Positions 54,123-63,789 of a stretch of 64,000 nt of DNA are shown piece after piece; position 1 is the stretch's first letter; each line of letters begins with the position of its first letter. The stretch covers positions 122,344-186,343 of the forward strand of contig JBGSNZ010000036.1 of the NCBI GenBank assembly GCA_041739345.1. The letters are read 5' to 3'. Below the pieces are notes generated by a model. That model was not told where the DNA came from, did not search any database, and saw only the letters and a list, made by a program, of their open reading frames with translations. The translations under genes and the position numbers were made by a program. This DNA is from DIGJ01 sp041739345 (GTDB taxonomy: Bacteria; Bacillota; Clostridia; Lachnospirales; Lachnospiraceae).

Positions 54123-54867
54123 TCTTTTCTACCGCCAATCGATTAATTTGTGTTGCAATATAAGCTGCCCCGTAACCATTATCAATGTTGACCACTGCAA
54201 TCCCATTTGCACAGGAATTTATCATCGTTAAAAGAGCAGACACTCCTCCAAAATTTGCACCATACCCTACTGAAGTTGGTACTGCAATTACTGGCATGTC
54301 AACAAGTCCAGCAACGACACTTCCAAGTGCACCTTCCATACCCGCAACTGCAACAATGCAATTTGCCGCTTGAATATTCTCTAACTGGGATAACAATCGA
54401 TGAATCCCAGCAACACCAACATCGTAAATCCGAGTTACCTTAGCCCCAAAGAATTCTGCTGTTTGTGCCGCTTCTTCTGCTACTGGAATGTCTGCGGTCC
54501 CAGCTGTACAGATGACTATATTTCCAATTCCTTCTTTTTGGTTTTTCTGAATCTTTAGTATGCGTGAAATTGGATCAAATGTAACCGATGGAATCTCCTT
54601 CTTTAACAAATCATATTGTTCCTTTGTCCCTCTCGTTCCCATAATGTCTTCTCCGCGTTCATAGAAGGAGCGATAGATTCCTAATAGATGTTCGTCTGCC
54701 TTTCCGCTGCAAAAAATTACTTCTCCAACATTTGTACGAAGTTTTCTATGATGGTCAAGTTTTGCATATCCTAAATCCTCGTAAGGAAGATTTTTTAGCA
54801 GTTTTTCACCTTCTGCGACCGTCAGCGTCCCATTTTTAATATCATTTAATATTTTCGTTACGTCCAT
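54115..54867 (-). CDS. larB: Nickel-pincer cofactor biosynthesis carboxylase LarB
   Basis: Carboxylates nicotinic acid adenine dinucleotide, the first cofactor step. 250 aa, AIR-carboxylase-like C-terminal half: CTAGTADIPVAEEAAQTAEF, VAGMEGALGSVVAGL and PTSVGYGANFGGVSALLTM. AAGGAAG precedes the ATG. It is followed by larC with an 8-nt overlap, so they are translated together. Confidence 0.9.
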   Translation of the reverse strand: MDVTKILNDIKNGTLTVAEGEKLLKNLPYEDLGYAKLDHHRKLRTNVGEVIFCSGKADEHLLGIYRSFYERGEDIMGTRGTKEQYDLLKKEIPSVTFDPISRILKIQKNQKEGIGNIVICTAGTADIPVAEEAAQTAEFFGAKVTRIYDVGVAGIHRLLSQLENIQAANCIVAVAGMEGALGSVVAGLVDMPVIAVPTSVGYGANFGGVSALLTMINSCANGIAVVNIDNGYGAAYIATQINRLAVEKNE

Positions 54868-54896
54868 TTCTCGTCTTCCTTCTGTGCTTTTATTTT

Positions 54897-56483
54897 TTAT
54901 GCAATTTTCCTTAAATCAATTTTTAAATTATGATAATAGAGAAGCAAAGTTATGGTACCTAATATTATGGTAGTCAGCGCAAAAATCCAGTTTGCAGAAA
55001 CTGCACTTAAAAGAAAGAACAATGCAATTGGAATTGCTACACTAACCATCCCCGCCATTATAAAGATAAACGTTGCTGCACTTTGCTTAATCACAGTAAC
55101 TTCACTATCCCATGTAAAATTCGGTATCTTTAAGTTGATGGAGAGCCCTGCGATTGCTGAAAATAAACAATAAACGATTGGTGTTACAAACAGCCAAATT
55201 AATTCCATTCCTTTAAACGGGAGGGCAAATGCAAACATAAGCGAAGTAAGCACAGCAGATGGAATTGATAAGGTTAAATTTACGAGTATTTTACTGTCAA
55301 ATATTGTTTTGGGCGCAATCGGAAGCGATAACAATATATCCCACTGTTTTCCTTCTAATGAAATTGCAGATGCAGTAGTTGAATTAATACTAGCCATTGT
55401 GGCAATAATCAGTGGAGATAATGGCGTAATAATCTTTCCAAATCCTGGTATATTAAGCATTGTTTCTAGACGCTCTACTCCCATAAATAATATAGAAATC
55501 CCCATCGCAAGCATCATAATGTATCCAATTCCTGCATTTAAAACATAAATTGAAGATGAAAAAAAGCGTTTTCTTTCTTTTTCATAGAGTGCTTTTAAAG
55601 GTGACTTTGTGGAAAGTTTTGTCAGTTGATAATTATTTTTAGTCATGTGCGCTTTTAAAGCGCTATTTAGTTCCACATACTTCCATGCTGTCAGTTTTAC
55701 AAATACAAAGAAAATGCCAATTGACAAAACAGCAAAGATAAAGAAAGCAACTCCACTATTTTGAACCATTGCTTTGGAATAAATCGAAGTTAGGGGATAC
55801 ATTTTTTGCAACTGCTTTGTTAAAACGAGTGAAAGATTTGCATAATCTTGTACTTTCAAATTACTACTTCCAAATGACAACGCAATAATGCCTAGTGTTG
55901 CAGTCATAGTAAATACAATCGAAATCAAATTCTTATGTTTCATTCTCGATGCAAGTGCAGTAATTATCGCTCCAATCATAGCCGCCACAGTCATTGGTAT
56001 CAATGGAATTAAAAATACACTGAAAATCAGCATGACATAAAACCAAGGAGATACCTTTACAAAATTCACATAAACAAACGCACTGGGAATCATGGTCAAC
56101 GCACTAAACACTAAATTGCTTACATACATGGTTAAAAATTGACTTGCAACGATAGTTTTTGGTGAAATTGGAAGTGCACTTAATAGCTCATAATCATTTG
56201 CACCAAACAACATACCATTGGTTTTAAATATAGTAAACATCAAGATAACCACACTCGTAATGGCAAGCATGTAAGACGGTATCAATTCCGTCATACCAAT
56301 CATTTTTAAAGAATATGCTACCATTCCAATATACATAATCAGCGTAGCCCCTACAATTAGGAAGCAAAATGCCATAAGTATTGCAGTACCCTTCTTCTTT
56401 TTATCACGTGAATGCAGTATTTCATTGATACCAAAAATACGAAGCAGCTGTACTTTTAGTATTAGCTTTAAGTCTTTAAGCAT
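54897..56483 (-). CDS. ABC-2-type transporter permease
   Basis: 528 aa with about twelve hydrophobic helices in two six-helix halves. No substrate can be told from sequence. It is partnered with the ATPase upstream, which it overlaps by 8 nt. Similar pairs export drugs, peptides or lipids. Confidence 0.84.
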   Translation of the reverse strand: MLKDLKLILKVQLLRIFGINEILHSRDKKKKGTAILMAFCFLIVGATLIMYIGMVAYSLKMIGMTELIPSYMLAITSVVILMFTIFKTNGMLFGANDYELLSALPISPKTIVASQFLTMYVSNLVFSALTMIPSAFVYVNFVKVSPWFYVMLIFSVFLIPLIPMTVAAMIGAIITALASRMKHKNLISIVFTMTATLGIIALSFGSSNLKVQDYANLSLVLTKQLQKMYPLTSIYSKAMVQNSGVAFFIFAVLSIGIFFVFVKLTAWKYVELNSALKAHMTKNNYQLTKLSTKSPLKALYEKERKRFFSSSIYVLNAGIGYIMMLAMGISILFMGVERLETMLNIPGFGKIITPLSPLIIATMASINSTTASAISLEGKQWDILLSLPIAPKTIFDSKILVNLTLSIPSAVLTSLMFAFALPFKGMELIWLFVTPIVYCLFSAIAGLSINLKIPNFTWDSEVTVIKQSAATFIFIMAGMVSVAIPIALFFLLSAVSANWIFALTTIILGTITLLLYYHNLKIDLRKIA

Positions 56484-57189
56484 GACTTACAACCTCCATA
56501 AATACCTCTTCCAAAGAATTATCCTTGGTCAACTCTTCCATTACTCCGGCGTAAACTAGTTTTCCATTTTTGATGATTGCTATCTTATTACACAATTTTT
56601 CTGCTACATCCAACACATGGGTTGAAAAGAAAATTGCACTACCCTGATTACACATTTGATGCATCCTGTTTTTGAGTGTCAAAGCTGCCTTTGGATCAAG
56701 ACCAACAAATGGTTCATCCAGGACTAATAATTTTGGTTGGTGCAAAAGTGCCGATATGATAGCAAGCTTTTGCTTCATACCATGAGAATAGGAAGAAATC
56801 AAATCACCTAAATTACTGGTAATTTCAAACTCATCTGCATATTCTTTGATTCTTTGTTCTCTTACTTCTTTCCCTACACCAAAAATATCGCCAATGAAAT
56901 TTAAATACTGGATACCGGTAAGATGCTCATATAAATCTGGATTGTCAGGAATATAAGCAAGCATAGATTTGCAAGCCCTCGCATCCGTACGAATGGACTT
57001 GCCATCCAGCAAAATCTCTCCTTCTTCAAAATCAATGATTCCAACGATCGCTTTTATTGTTGTCGTTTTACCCGCACCATTGTGTCCGATAAACCCATAA
57101 ATATCTCCTGCTTTAATTTCCAGGCTCAGGTCTGATACTGCTGCTTTATTCCCCTTATATGTTTTCGATAAATGATTGATTGTTAACAT
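56476..57189 (-). CDS. ABC transporter ATP-binding protein
   Basis: 237 aa. Walker A GHNGAGKTTT, signature SSYSHGMKQKLAII, Walker B LLVLDEPFVGLD and the His switch STHVLD. Energises the permease that overlaps it. AGGAGGG precedes the ATG. It lies 9 bp after glgB. Confidence 0.92.
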   Translation of the reverse strand: MLTINHLSKTYKGNKAAVSDLSLEIKAGDIYGFIGHNGAGKTTTIKAIVGIIDFEEGEILLDGKSIRTDARACKSMLAYIPDNPDLYEHLTGIQYLNFIGDIFGVGKEVREQRIKEYADEFEITSNLGDLISSYSHGMKQKLAIISALLHQPKLLVLDEPFVGLDPKAALTLKNRMHQMCNQGSAIFFSTHVLDVAEKLCNKIAIIKNGKLVYAGVMEELTKDNSLEEVFMEVVSHA

Positions 57190-57198
57190 AAAACCCTC

Positions 57199-59007
57199 CT
57201 ATTTACGTTTAAAATGAAACATTCTTCCTGAAAACTTATTGATATCAAGCATAATATATGGCTTATTTGATTTACTATTCACTGTTTTCAAAGAAAGAAC
57301 ATCCTTCTTTAACGTCACTCCGCCAAATGGTTCCCAATCGGTATTTAATACTTCCGTCAATATTCCGTCCGCTTCCACTGCGATGGTATAGTTTTTCACA
57401 TCTTGATTCAAAAAATTAAAAACCATCATGAAGCAATCCTTTTTGGTTCCCCTTCGATATGCATAAATGCACTTTTCTTCACCATGTACTTCAAGCCATT
57501 TAAAATAATCACTATCATATTCTTCACTATATAAGGAAGGCTGCGTACAATAAATATGATGAAGCTCTCTCATATAATGATGAAATGCATCATGAAGTGG
57601 ATATTCTAACATATCAAAATCCTGACCTCTCGTTTCATCCCATTCACGAAACTGAGCAAACTCATTCCCCATGAAATTAAGCTTTTTCCCTGGATGTGTA
57701 TACATATATAGATAAAAGGCTCTTGCCTGTGGAAATTTTTCTTCGTATGTTCCCCACATTTTCTGAATAATAGTTGCCTTACCATGTACAACCTCATCAT
57801 GAGACAAAGCAAGTAAATATAATTCTTTATAAAAATAATACATGGAAAATGTCAGTTTATGATAATTTTTACTTCTATTTTCCGGTGGAAGTTTAAAATA
57901 TGCAAGCGTGTCATTCATCCATCCCATGTCCCATTTATAATCAAAACCAAGCCCATCATATTCAATAGGAGCACAAACTTTCTCATAATCTGTAGAATCT
58001 TCTGCTATGAGCATTGCCGTAGGATGCAGATTATGTAACCCGTCATTCATAACTCGAATAAATTCAATTCCCCACTCATTGACGCCCCGACTCTTATCTC
58101 CCATCCAGTAAATCGCTCGGCTCACCGCATCCATTCGGATACCGTCAAAGTGATATCTTGTAAGCCAGTAATTTGCTGCTGATTGAAGAAAACTTCGTAC
58201 CTCTCCTCGTGCAAAGTTAAAGTTAAGACTCCCCCATTCACTAAGCCCAATGTCTTTTTCCGGATATTCAAAAAGTGCAGTTCCATCATATCGCTTAAGC
58301 GCATAATCATCTACCGCAAAATGTACCGGAACAAAATCCATAATTACACCAATTTCAGCTTTATGGCAAGCGTTTACCAGCTCCATCAATTCCATCGGCG
58401 TCCCATACCTCGAAGTTGGGCTAAAAAATCCGGTGTTTTGATATCCCCAGGAGCAATCTGCCGGATGCTCACTAAGTGGTAAAAATTCTATGTGCGTGTA
58501 TCCATTTTCTTTAATATATGGAATCAGTAGTTCTTTCATCTGCGTATAAGTATACCAACCGTGTTCATTGGCTTCATTTGTCTTCCATGAGCCTAAATGC
58601 ACCTCATAAATATTAAGTGGACGATTGTAATTTTTATCACGATATTCCATCCACTTTTCATCGCTGAATTGATAGGATAAATTCACAATCTGGCTTGCAT
58701 TTTTGGGTCGAAGTTCCATAGAAAAGCCAAAAGGATCACCGTGTTCAACATAAGTATCATCTTGTCCATGAATTTTATATTTATATAGCATTCCCTCTTT
58801 TGCCTTTGGAACAAAAATAGAAAAGATACCACTTTGTTCCTCTTGTGTCATTTCTTCTTCCTTCCAACCGTTAAAATCACCCATTAACCACACGTGCTTT
58901 GCACTTTTAGCATACGTACGAAACATCGTGCCCGCTTCATCAATATGAGCACCAAAATATTCATATGTATCAAACGCTTTTCCGATATAAAAATCATGCT
59001 TTTTCAT
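57199..59007 (-). CDS. glgB: 1,4-alpha-glucan branching enzyme
   Basis: GH13 enzyme that adds alpha-1,6 branches to glycogen. 602 aa. An N-terminal CBM48-like domain (VWLMGDFNGWKEEEM) is followed by the catalytic barrel: FDGIRMDAVSR (nucleophile Asp), MLIAEDSTDY (acid Glu) and LSHDEVVHGK (HD stabiliser). It is the short-N-domain form. The ATG at 59007 follows GAGGGTG; the frame continues upstream through the MFS gene without a ribosome binding site. No other glg gene is near, so this copy is isolated. Confidence 0.93.
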   Translation of the reverse strand: MKKHDFYIGKAFDTYEYFGAHIDEAGTMFRTYAKSAKHVWLMGDFNGWKEEEMTQEEQSGIFSIFVPKAKEGMLYKYKIHGQDDTYVEHGDPFGFSMELRPKNASQIVNLSYQFSDEKWMEYRDKNYNRPLNIYEVHLGSWKTNEANEHGWYTYTQMKELLIPYIKENGYTHIEFLPLSEHPADCSWGYQNTGFFSPTSRYGTPMELMELVNACHKAEIGVIMDFVPVHFAVDDYALKRYDGTALFEYPEKDIGLSEWGSLNFNFARGEVRSFLQSAANYWLTRYHFDGIRMDAVSRAIYWMGDKSRGVNEWGIEFIRVMNDGLHNLHPTAMLIAEDSTDYEKVCAPIEYDGLGFDYKWDMGWMNDTLAYFKLPPENRSKNYHKLTFSMYYFYKELYLLALSHDEVVHGKATIIQKMWGTYEEKFPQARAFYLYMYTHPGKKLNFMGNEFAQFREWDETRGQDFDMLEYPLHDAFHHYMRELHHIYCTQPSLYSEEYDSDYFKWLEVHGEEKCIYAYRRGTKKDCFMMVFNFLNQDVKNYTIAVEADGILTEVLNTDWEPFGGVTLKKDVLSLKTVNSKSNKPYIMLDINKFSGRMFHFKRK

Positions 59008-60220
59008 ACGCCAAATCACCCTCTTTTTCTGTAAAGAATAAAATACAAACAAAACCTGCCATCGCAAACACAACACTTATTAATAACATTGAAAACACAC
59101 CATACACATCAATCAACGTTCCTCCCAATAAGTTTCCAATCACTGCACCTGCTGTCATGGCACTCGTTGTATATGCCTGTCCCTTAACACGGTCTTTTTC
59201 TTTCATCACGATATTTATATAATAGACAGATGCCGGAATCATTATGGCATAGGCAAAAATTTGTAACATCTGATCTACATACAGCATCCCCATATTTGTT
59301 GCAATCAACGCTCCAATCGCTTTCAATACAAAGAAGAAAGCGGACACAATTAATAATTTTCGAATGCCTGTTTTTTTCACCGCAATTGCAAAGAATCCCA
59401 TAACCGGAAGTTCCAATACCGCTGCAATAAAGATGGCAAGTCCCATCGATTTACTTGTTCCTCCAACGCGTGTTACAATGTGAATCAGATAATTATTGAA
59501 CATTGTGTGATAGGTGAAAATCAATAATATACCTAGAAGATAACCAAGGAAACGCTTGTAATTCCTTATAAAATCTATCACTTTTTTATTATCAATTTTA
59601 TTCTTTTTATCCGTTTTTTTCATTTTTTCCTCTTTTGTAACAGAAAGCTTTCTCGAATCCTTTACCGTTAAAAGACAAATAAACACTCCTAAAATTAGAA
59701 GCAATGAAACATATGGAATTGCAACTGGTCCTAAACGTTCTACTAAAATACCTAAAAGATAAGAAATTAATGCATAAGCTACCGAACCAATTCCCCTTGT
59801 TATACCAAAATTAACAAAAATTCCATTGTTTATAAACTCAAATACCAGCCCATTTATCAACGGCTGCATAATAAAGATTGATGTTAAAATAAGAACAAAT
59901 GTAGACGCGATAATAATAAATGTATTGGGGATAAAAATAAGTACGGCTGAAAAACTCAATGCAATAAACGAAATGATGCAAACTATCTGTTTTAAGGTAA
60001 CACGCTTGGAAGAATCTGCAAACGATGCAACCATGGGTTGCAGGAAAACGGCAAAGATATTGGCCAATGCAAGCACCACGCCAACCTCACGATTGTCAAA
60101 ATCCTTAGACAGTAAAAACACCGATGCAAACCCATTCGAACTGCAAAATGCCATCCAGTAAAAACTCTGAATTAAACTAAACTTCATATTTAAATCATAT
60201 TCCATTTTCTTTGTATTCAT
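58994..60220 (-). CDS. MFS transporter, sugar:H+ symporter-like
   Basis: 408 aa, twelve membrane helices, MFS_1-like group close to LacY/NupG. MKFSLIQSFYWMAFCSSNGFA opens the first helix and VVLALANIFAVFLQPM follows. The loop between helices 6 and 7 is Lys-rich. GGAGTG precedes the ATG. It overlaps the glgB start by 14 nt. A TATAAT on the minus strand (60261-60266) and a cre-like TTTAAACGCTTTGC (60244-60257) lie upstream, which would suit carbon-catabolite control. The substrate is unknown. Confidence 0.8.
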   Translation of the reverse strand: MNTKKMEYDLNMKFSLIQSFYWMAFCSSNGFASVFLLSKDFDNREVGVVLALANIFAVFLQPMVASFADSSKRVTLKQIVCIISFIALSFSAVLIFIPNTFIIIASTFVLILTSIFIMQPLINGLVFEFINNGIFVNFGITRGIGSVAYALISYLLGILVERLGPVAIPYVSLLLILGVFICLLTVKDSRKLSVTKEEKMKKTDKKNKIDNKKVIDFIRNYKRFLGYLLGILLIFTYHTMFNNYLIHIVTRVGGTSKSMGLAIFIAAVLELPVMGFFAIAVKKTGIRKLLIVSAFFFVLKAIGALIATNMGMLYVDQMLQIFAYAIMIPASVYYINIVMKEKDRVKGQAYTTSAMTAGAVIGNLLGGTLIDVYGVFSMLLISVVFAMAGFVCILFFTEKEGDLAYEKA

Positions 60221-60420
60221 TAATTGTACACTCCAAATCTCTTTTAAACGCTTTGCCTCTATTATATGTCATCTTATTTCTTTTTTCTATCTAAATTTCT
60301 AATGTAGTTTGGTATTACATTTCCCATTGTTTTTCAGTATATTGTGTACGATATGGATATACTACAAAAGAGAAACAATTGTTATACAGTAAAACGAATC
60401 AATAAAGAAAGGATTGTATT

Positions 60421-60948
60421 ATGAGTCGAAAAATCATACTAAATCTAGCAATGAGCTTAGATGGATTCATTTGCGACAGTAGCGGTGGATTTGATTGGAT
60501 ATATGGAGATGGGAACCGTTCCCTTGATACGAAGGAACAATGGTCTTATGAAAATTTTGTAAGAGATGTTGATACCGTAGTTATGGGTCACAGTTGTTTT
60601 GAGCAAAAATTTCATGAAGCATTTGAAGACAAAAAAGTCTATGTTGCAACTCCTAATCATAAAGAAGATTATGGTAACATCCATTTTATACATGATGATA
60701 TTACTAAGCCAATTCTTGAGGAAATGAAACAAGACGGTAAAAATATTTTCCTCTTTGGTGGCGGAATAACCATTGATCCCTTTATCAAAGCAAACTTAGT
60801 GGATGAGTATATTATTGGTAACATACCCATACTTTTAGGCAAAGGCCGTCCACTTTTTCAAGAAGATAATCCACGTATTCGCCTATATCTTGATGGTTGC
60901 TATATAAATAGCGGCATTACTACTTTGCATTATAAGAGAAAAATATAA
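60421..60948 (+). CDS. Dihydrofolate reductase-like (RibD C-terminal) reductase
   Basis: 175 aa. RKIILNLAMSLDGFICDSSG and VVMGHSCFEQKF match the RibD_C / DHFR-like family, with FLFGGGITIDPFI near the C-terminus. The family includes riboflavin reductases and many NADPH reductases of unknown role. AAAGAAAGG precedes the ATG. It is likely monocistronic. Confidence 0.85.
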   Translation: MSRKIILNLAMSLDGFICDSSGGFDWIYGDGNRSLDTKEQWSYENFVRDVDTVVMGHSCFEQKFHEAFEDKKVYVATPNHKEDYGNIHFIHDDITKPILEEMKQDGKNIFLFGGGITIDPFIKANLVDEYIIGNIPILLGKGRPLFQEDNPRIRLYLDGCYINSGITTLHYKRKI

Positions 60949-61017
60949 AATTACGTTTGCTGACAAACAAAATTCAGATGAAATAATCGTAAAGTACCCA
61001 TAGAAAATGAACTTAAA

Positions 61018-61048
61018 TAGTGGTATTATTATTCTAGCAATACTACTA
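61018..61048 (+). promoter_or_regulatory. Inverted repeat next to the TetR ribosome binding site
   Basis: TAGTGGTATT (61018-61027) and AATACTACTA (61039-61048) are complementary at 9 of 10 positions. The right arm touches AGGAGG (61048-61053). It is a possible TetR autoregulation site or mRNA hairpin. Confidence 0.45.
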
Positions 61049-61060
61049 GGAGGTTCAATT

Positions 61061-61627
61061 ATGTCACAGACAACAAAAAAGGCTCTCGTTGCCTCACTTA
61101 AAAAATTACTTGTGCTAAAACCTCTGGATAAAATCACAGTCATTGATATTGTAGAAGACTGTGAAGTGAATCGCCAGACGTTTTATTATCACTTTCAGGA
61201 TATCTACGATTTAATAGAATGGATGTTTTTAAGTGAATCTACCAAAGCTCTCGACGGGAATAAAACCTATAATACCTGGCAAGTTGGATTCTTGCAAATA
61301 TTTGAATATGTAGAGAATAATAAGGCACTAGTAAATAATATTTACCACTCTATTTCAAGGACTTATTTGGAACGATTTCTAGGCAATGAAACCTATACTT
61401 TACTAATTGGTGTCATAAACGAAATGGCTAAGGGAATGTCAATTCGTGATGAATATAAAAACTTTATCGCTAATTTTTATAAATTTGCATTTGTTGGTTT
61501 AATGCTTGACTGGATTGAATCTGGTATGAAAGAAGCGCCCTCCCTAATCATAGAGCGACTGAGCATTTTGATTCACGGAGATATTGTAAAGGCACTCAAT
61601 ATATACAGAACGGATTCCTGTAATTAG
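61061..61627 (+). CDS. TetR/AcrR-family regulator
   Basis: 188 aa. An N-terminal HTH reads KITVIDIVEDCEVNRQTFYY. The C-terminal domain resembles that of DhaS-type TetR proteins. The ATG at 61061 follows AGGAGG by 7 nt; the longer frame from 61007 is not supported. It sits upstream of the oleate hydratase gene, which it may control, perhaps sensing fatty acids. That link is inferred from position alone. Confidence 0.88.
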   Translation: MSQTTKKALVASLKKLLVLKPLDKITVIDIVEDCEVNRQTFYYHFQDIYDLIEWMFLSESTKALDGNKTYNTWQVGFLQIFEYVENNKALVNNIYHSISRTYLERFLGNETYTLLIGVINEMAKGMSIRDEYKNFIANFYKFAFVGLMLDWIESGMKEAPSLIIERLSILIHGDIVKALNIYRTDSCN

Positions 61628-61701
61628 ACAAAGGCTCCCTTTTGTCTAAACTTTCTACAATAACTGTATCATGTCGAAACTTTCGGCATGATACTTTTTT
61701 T
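61624..61701 (+). terminator. Double hairpin after the TetR gene
   Basis: Hairpin one pairs TTAGACAAA (61624-61632) with TTTTGTCTAA (61640-61649). Hairpin two pairs TATCATG (61667-61673) with CATGATA (61687-61693), extends with CGAAA/TTCG, and is followed by seven T. The second is a clear terminator. Confidence 0.85.
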
Positions 61702-61767
61702 GTCTATGGAATTCTTTTTTTAGAAAGACTATCCTTTAGATACAAAATAATTTCGGAGGTGTTCTAT

Positions 61768-63537
61768 ATGTATTATAGTAATGGCAATTATGAAGCGTTT
61801 GCCCGTCCAGAAAAACCGGCAAACGTAGATAGAAAATCAGCTTATTTAGTTGGCTCTGGACTTGCATCTTTAGCTGCTGCATGTTTCCTTGTTCGTGATG
61901 GACAAATGAAAGGTGAGCATATTCATATTTTAGAAGAATTAAAACTTCCAGGTGGTGCCTGCGATGGCATTAATGATCCACAAAAAGGTTATGTAGTCCG
62001 TGGTGGTCGTGAAATGGAGAATCACTTTGAATGTCTATGGGATTTATTTCGATCCATTCCATCTATCGAAACGGATGGTGCTTCCGTACTTGATGAATAC
62101 TATTGGCTCAATAAGCACGATCCAAACTATTCCTTGATGAGAGCTACCGTAAATCGCGGAAAAGATGCTCATACCGATGGTAAATTTGGTCTTTCTGATA
62201 AAGCATCCATGGAAATCATGAAATTGTTCTTTATGAAGGATGAAGACCTTTATGACAAGAGAATCGACGAAATCTTTACCGATGAAGTATTCTCTTCCAA
62301 CTTTTGGCTCTACTGGCGCACCATGTTTGCATTTGAAAACTGGCACAGCGCTTTGGAAATGAAATTATACATCCAGCGTTTTATTCATCATATTGGCGGA
62401 TTGCCTGATTTTAAAGCACTAAAATTTACAAAGTACAATCAATATGATTCTCTTATCCTTCCAATGGTAAAATATTTGGAAGAACGTGGTGTTCACTTCC
62501 AATACGATACAAAGGTAACCAATGTTGTCTTTGATATTAAAAAAGATAAGAAAGTAGCAAAACAAATTGTATGCCTTCATAATGGAAAAGAAGAAAAAAT
62601 TGATTTAATCGAAGATGATTTAGTATTTGTAACCAATGGTAGCTGTACTGAAAATTCAACGCTTGGTGATGATAATCATGCACCACAATTCAAAACAGAA
62701 CACGGTGGTTGTTGGGATCTTTGGAGAAATATTGCAGCACAGGATCCATCCTTTGGACATCCTGATAAATTCTGTACCGATACCAAATCTACCAACTGGG
62801 AATCTGCTACCGTTACAACTCTTGATGATCGTATTCCAAAATACATTGAAAAGATCTGTAAGCGTGATCCATTCAGTGGCAAAGTCGTTACTGGTGGTAT
62901 TATTACCGCGAAAGACTCTAGCTGGTTATTAAGTTATACATTGAATCGTCAGCCACATTTTAAAGATCAACCAAAAGATCAGCTTGTTGTCTGGGTTTAT
63001 GGACTCTTTACAGATGTCCCTGGCGATTATATAAAGAAACCAATGAAAGAATGTACTGGAATCGAGATCACCGAAGAATGGCTCTATCATATGGGTGTTC
63101 CTGAATCTGAGATTCACGATATGGCAACAAAATCTGCACATACTATTCCATGCATGATGCCTTATATTACAGCATTTTTCATGCCAAGAGCAAAAGGTGA
63201 CCGTCCAAATGTTGTACCGAAAGGCTGTGTAAATTTTGCTTTCCTCGGCCAGTTTGCAGATACAGTACGTGATACTGTATTTACTACGGAATACTCCGTT
63301 CGAACTGCAATGGAAGCGGTATATACTCTTCTAGATGTAGACCGTGGTGTTCCAGAAGTCTTTGGTTCCTGCTATGATGTTCGTGTCCTATTGGATTCCA
63401 CCGTTAAAATGATGGATGGTAAAAAGCCAATTGATATGAAGCTTCCATTCTTAGCTGGACTTGCAAGTAAAAAGGCTTTGAAGAAAATCAAAGGTACTGT
63501 GATTGAAGAAGTTCTAGAGCGGTATCATGTAATCTAA
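61768..63537 (+). CDS. ohyA: Oleate hydratase
   Basis: FAD enzyme that hydrates the 9-double bond of unsaturated fatty acids; it was first known as the myosin-cross-reactive antigen. 589 aa. SAYLVGSGLASLAAACFLVRDG is the FAD loop, followed by EELKLPGGACDG and the conserved GGREMENHFECLWDL. The C-terminus (DVRVLLDSTVKMMDGKKPID) is complete. GGAGGTG precedes the ATG at 61768; the frame upstream is noncoding. Such enzymes help detoxify linoleic and oleic acid in gut and soil Firmicutes. Confidence 0.95.
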   Translation: MYYSNGNYEAFARPEKPANVDRKSAYLVGSGLASLAAACFLVRDGQMKGEHIHILEELKLPGGACDGINDPQKGYVVRGGREMENHFECLWDLFRSIPSIETDGASVLDEYYWLNKHDPNYSLMRATVNRGKDAHTDGKFGLSDKASMEIMKLFFMKDEDLYDKRIDEIFTDEVFSSNFWLYWRTMFAFENWHSALEMKLYIQRFIHHIGGLPDFKALKFTKYNQYDSLILPMVKYLEERGVHFQYDTKVTNVVFDIKKDKKVAKQIVCLHNGKEEKIDLIEDDLVFVTNGSCTENSTLGDDNHAPQFKTEHGGCWDLWRNIAAQDPSFGHPDKFCTDTKSTNWESATVTTLDDRIPKYIEKICKRDPFSGKVVTGGIITAKDSSWLLSYTLNRQPHFKDQPKDQLVVWVYGLFTDVPGDYIKKPMKECTGIEITEEWLYHMGVPESEIHDMATKSAHTIPCMMPYITAFFMPRAKGDRPNVVPKGCVNFAFLGQFADTVRDTVFTTEYSVRTAMEAVYTLLDVDRGVPEVFGSCYDVRVLLDSTVKMMDGKKPIDMKLPFLAGLASKKALKKIKGTVIEEVLERYHVI

Positions 63538-63589
63538 ATTCTAGGTTAATGAAGGACGGACGCGAGTCTTTTTTGATAAGTGACGCCAT

Positions 63590-63606
63590 AAAAGGCTGAG
63601 CTTTTT
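63590..63606 (+). terminator. Weak terminator-like hairpin after oleate hydratase
   Basis: AAAAGGC (63590-63596), loop TGA, GCTTTTT (63600-63606): 7 bp including one G-T wobble, ending in T. Weak; the true end of the transcript may be elsewhere. Confidence 0.35.
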
Positions 63607-63682
63607 AGTCTTCTACAATTGGCACGGCTCCCCTGCTGGGATTTTATATCAATCGTATAAGCATTCCACGTAACCTCTGAAC

Positions 63683-63718
63683 ATCGAAAATCGACTCTTA
63701 ACGGAGTCAATTTTCGAT
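63683..63718. repeat. Inverted repeat between oleate hydratase and the transposase remnant
   Basis: ATCGAAAATCGACTC (63683-63697) pairs with GAGTCAATTTTCGAT (63704-63718), one mismatch. It may be the end of an old insertion sequence or a terminator without a T tract. Confidence 0.5.
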
Positions 63719-63789
63719 AGAGTTTACATTCCTTATAAGGCTGCTGAAAAACTACTGTTTTTTATTGCTCTCAGCAAAGATAATTATCC

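Noticed and set aside
63553..63566. GGACGGACGCG shared with the right end of the 1537-1804 palindrome
   Set aside because: Eleven bases are too few to claim a second copy of the element; a genome search would decide.
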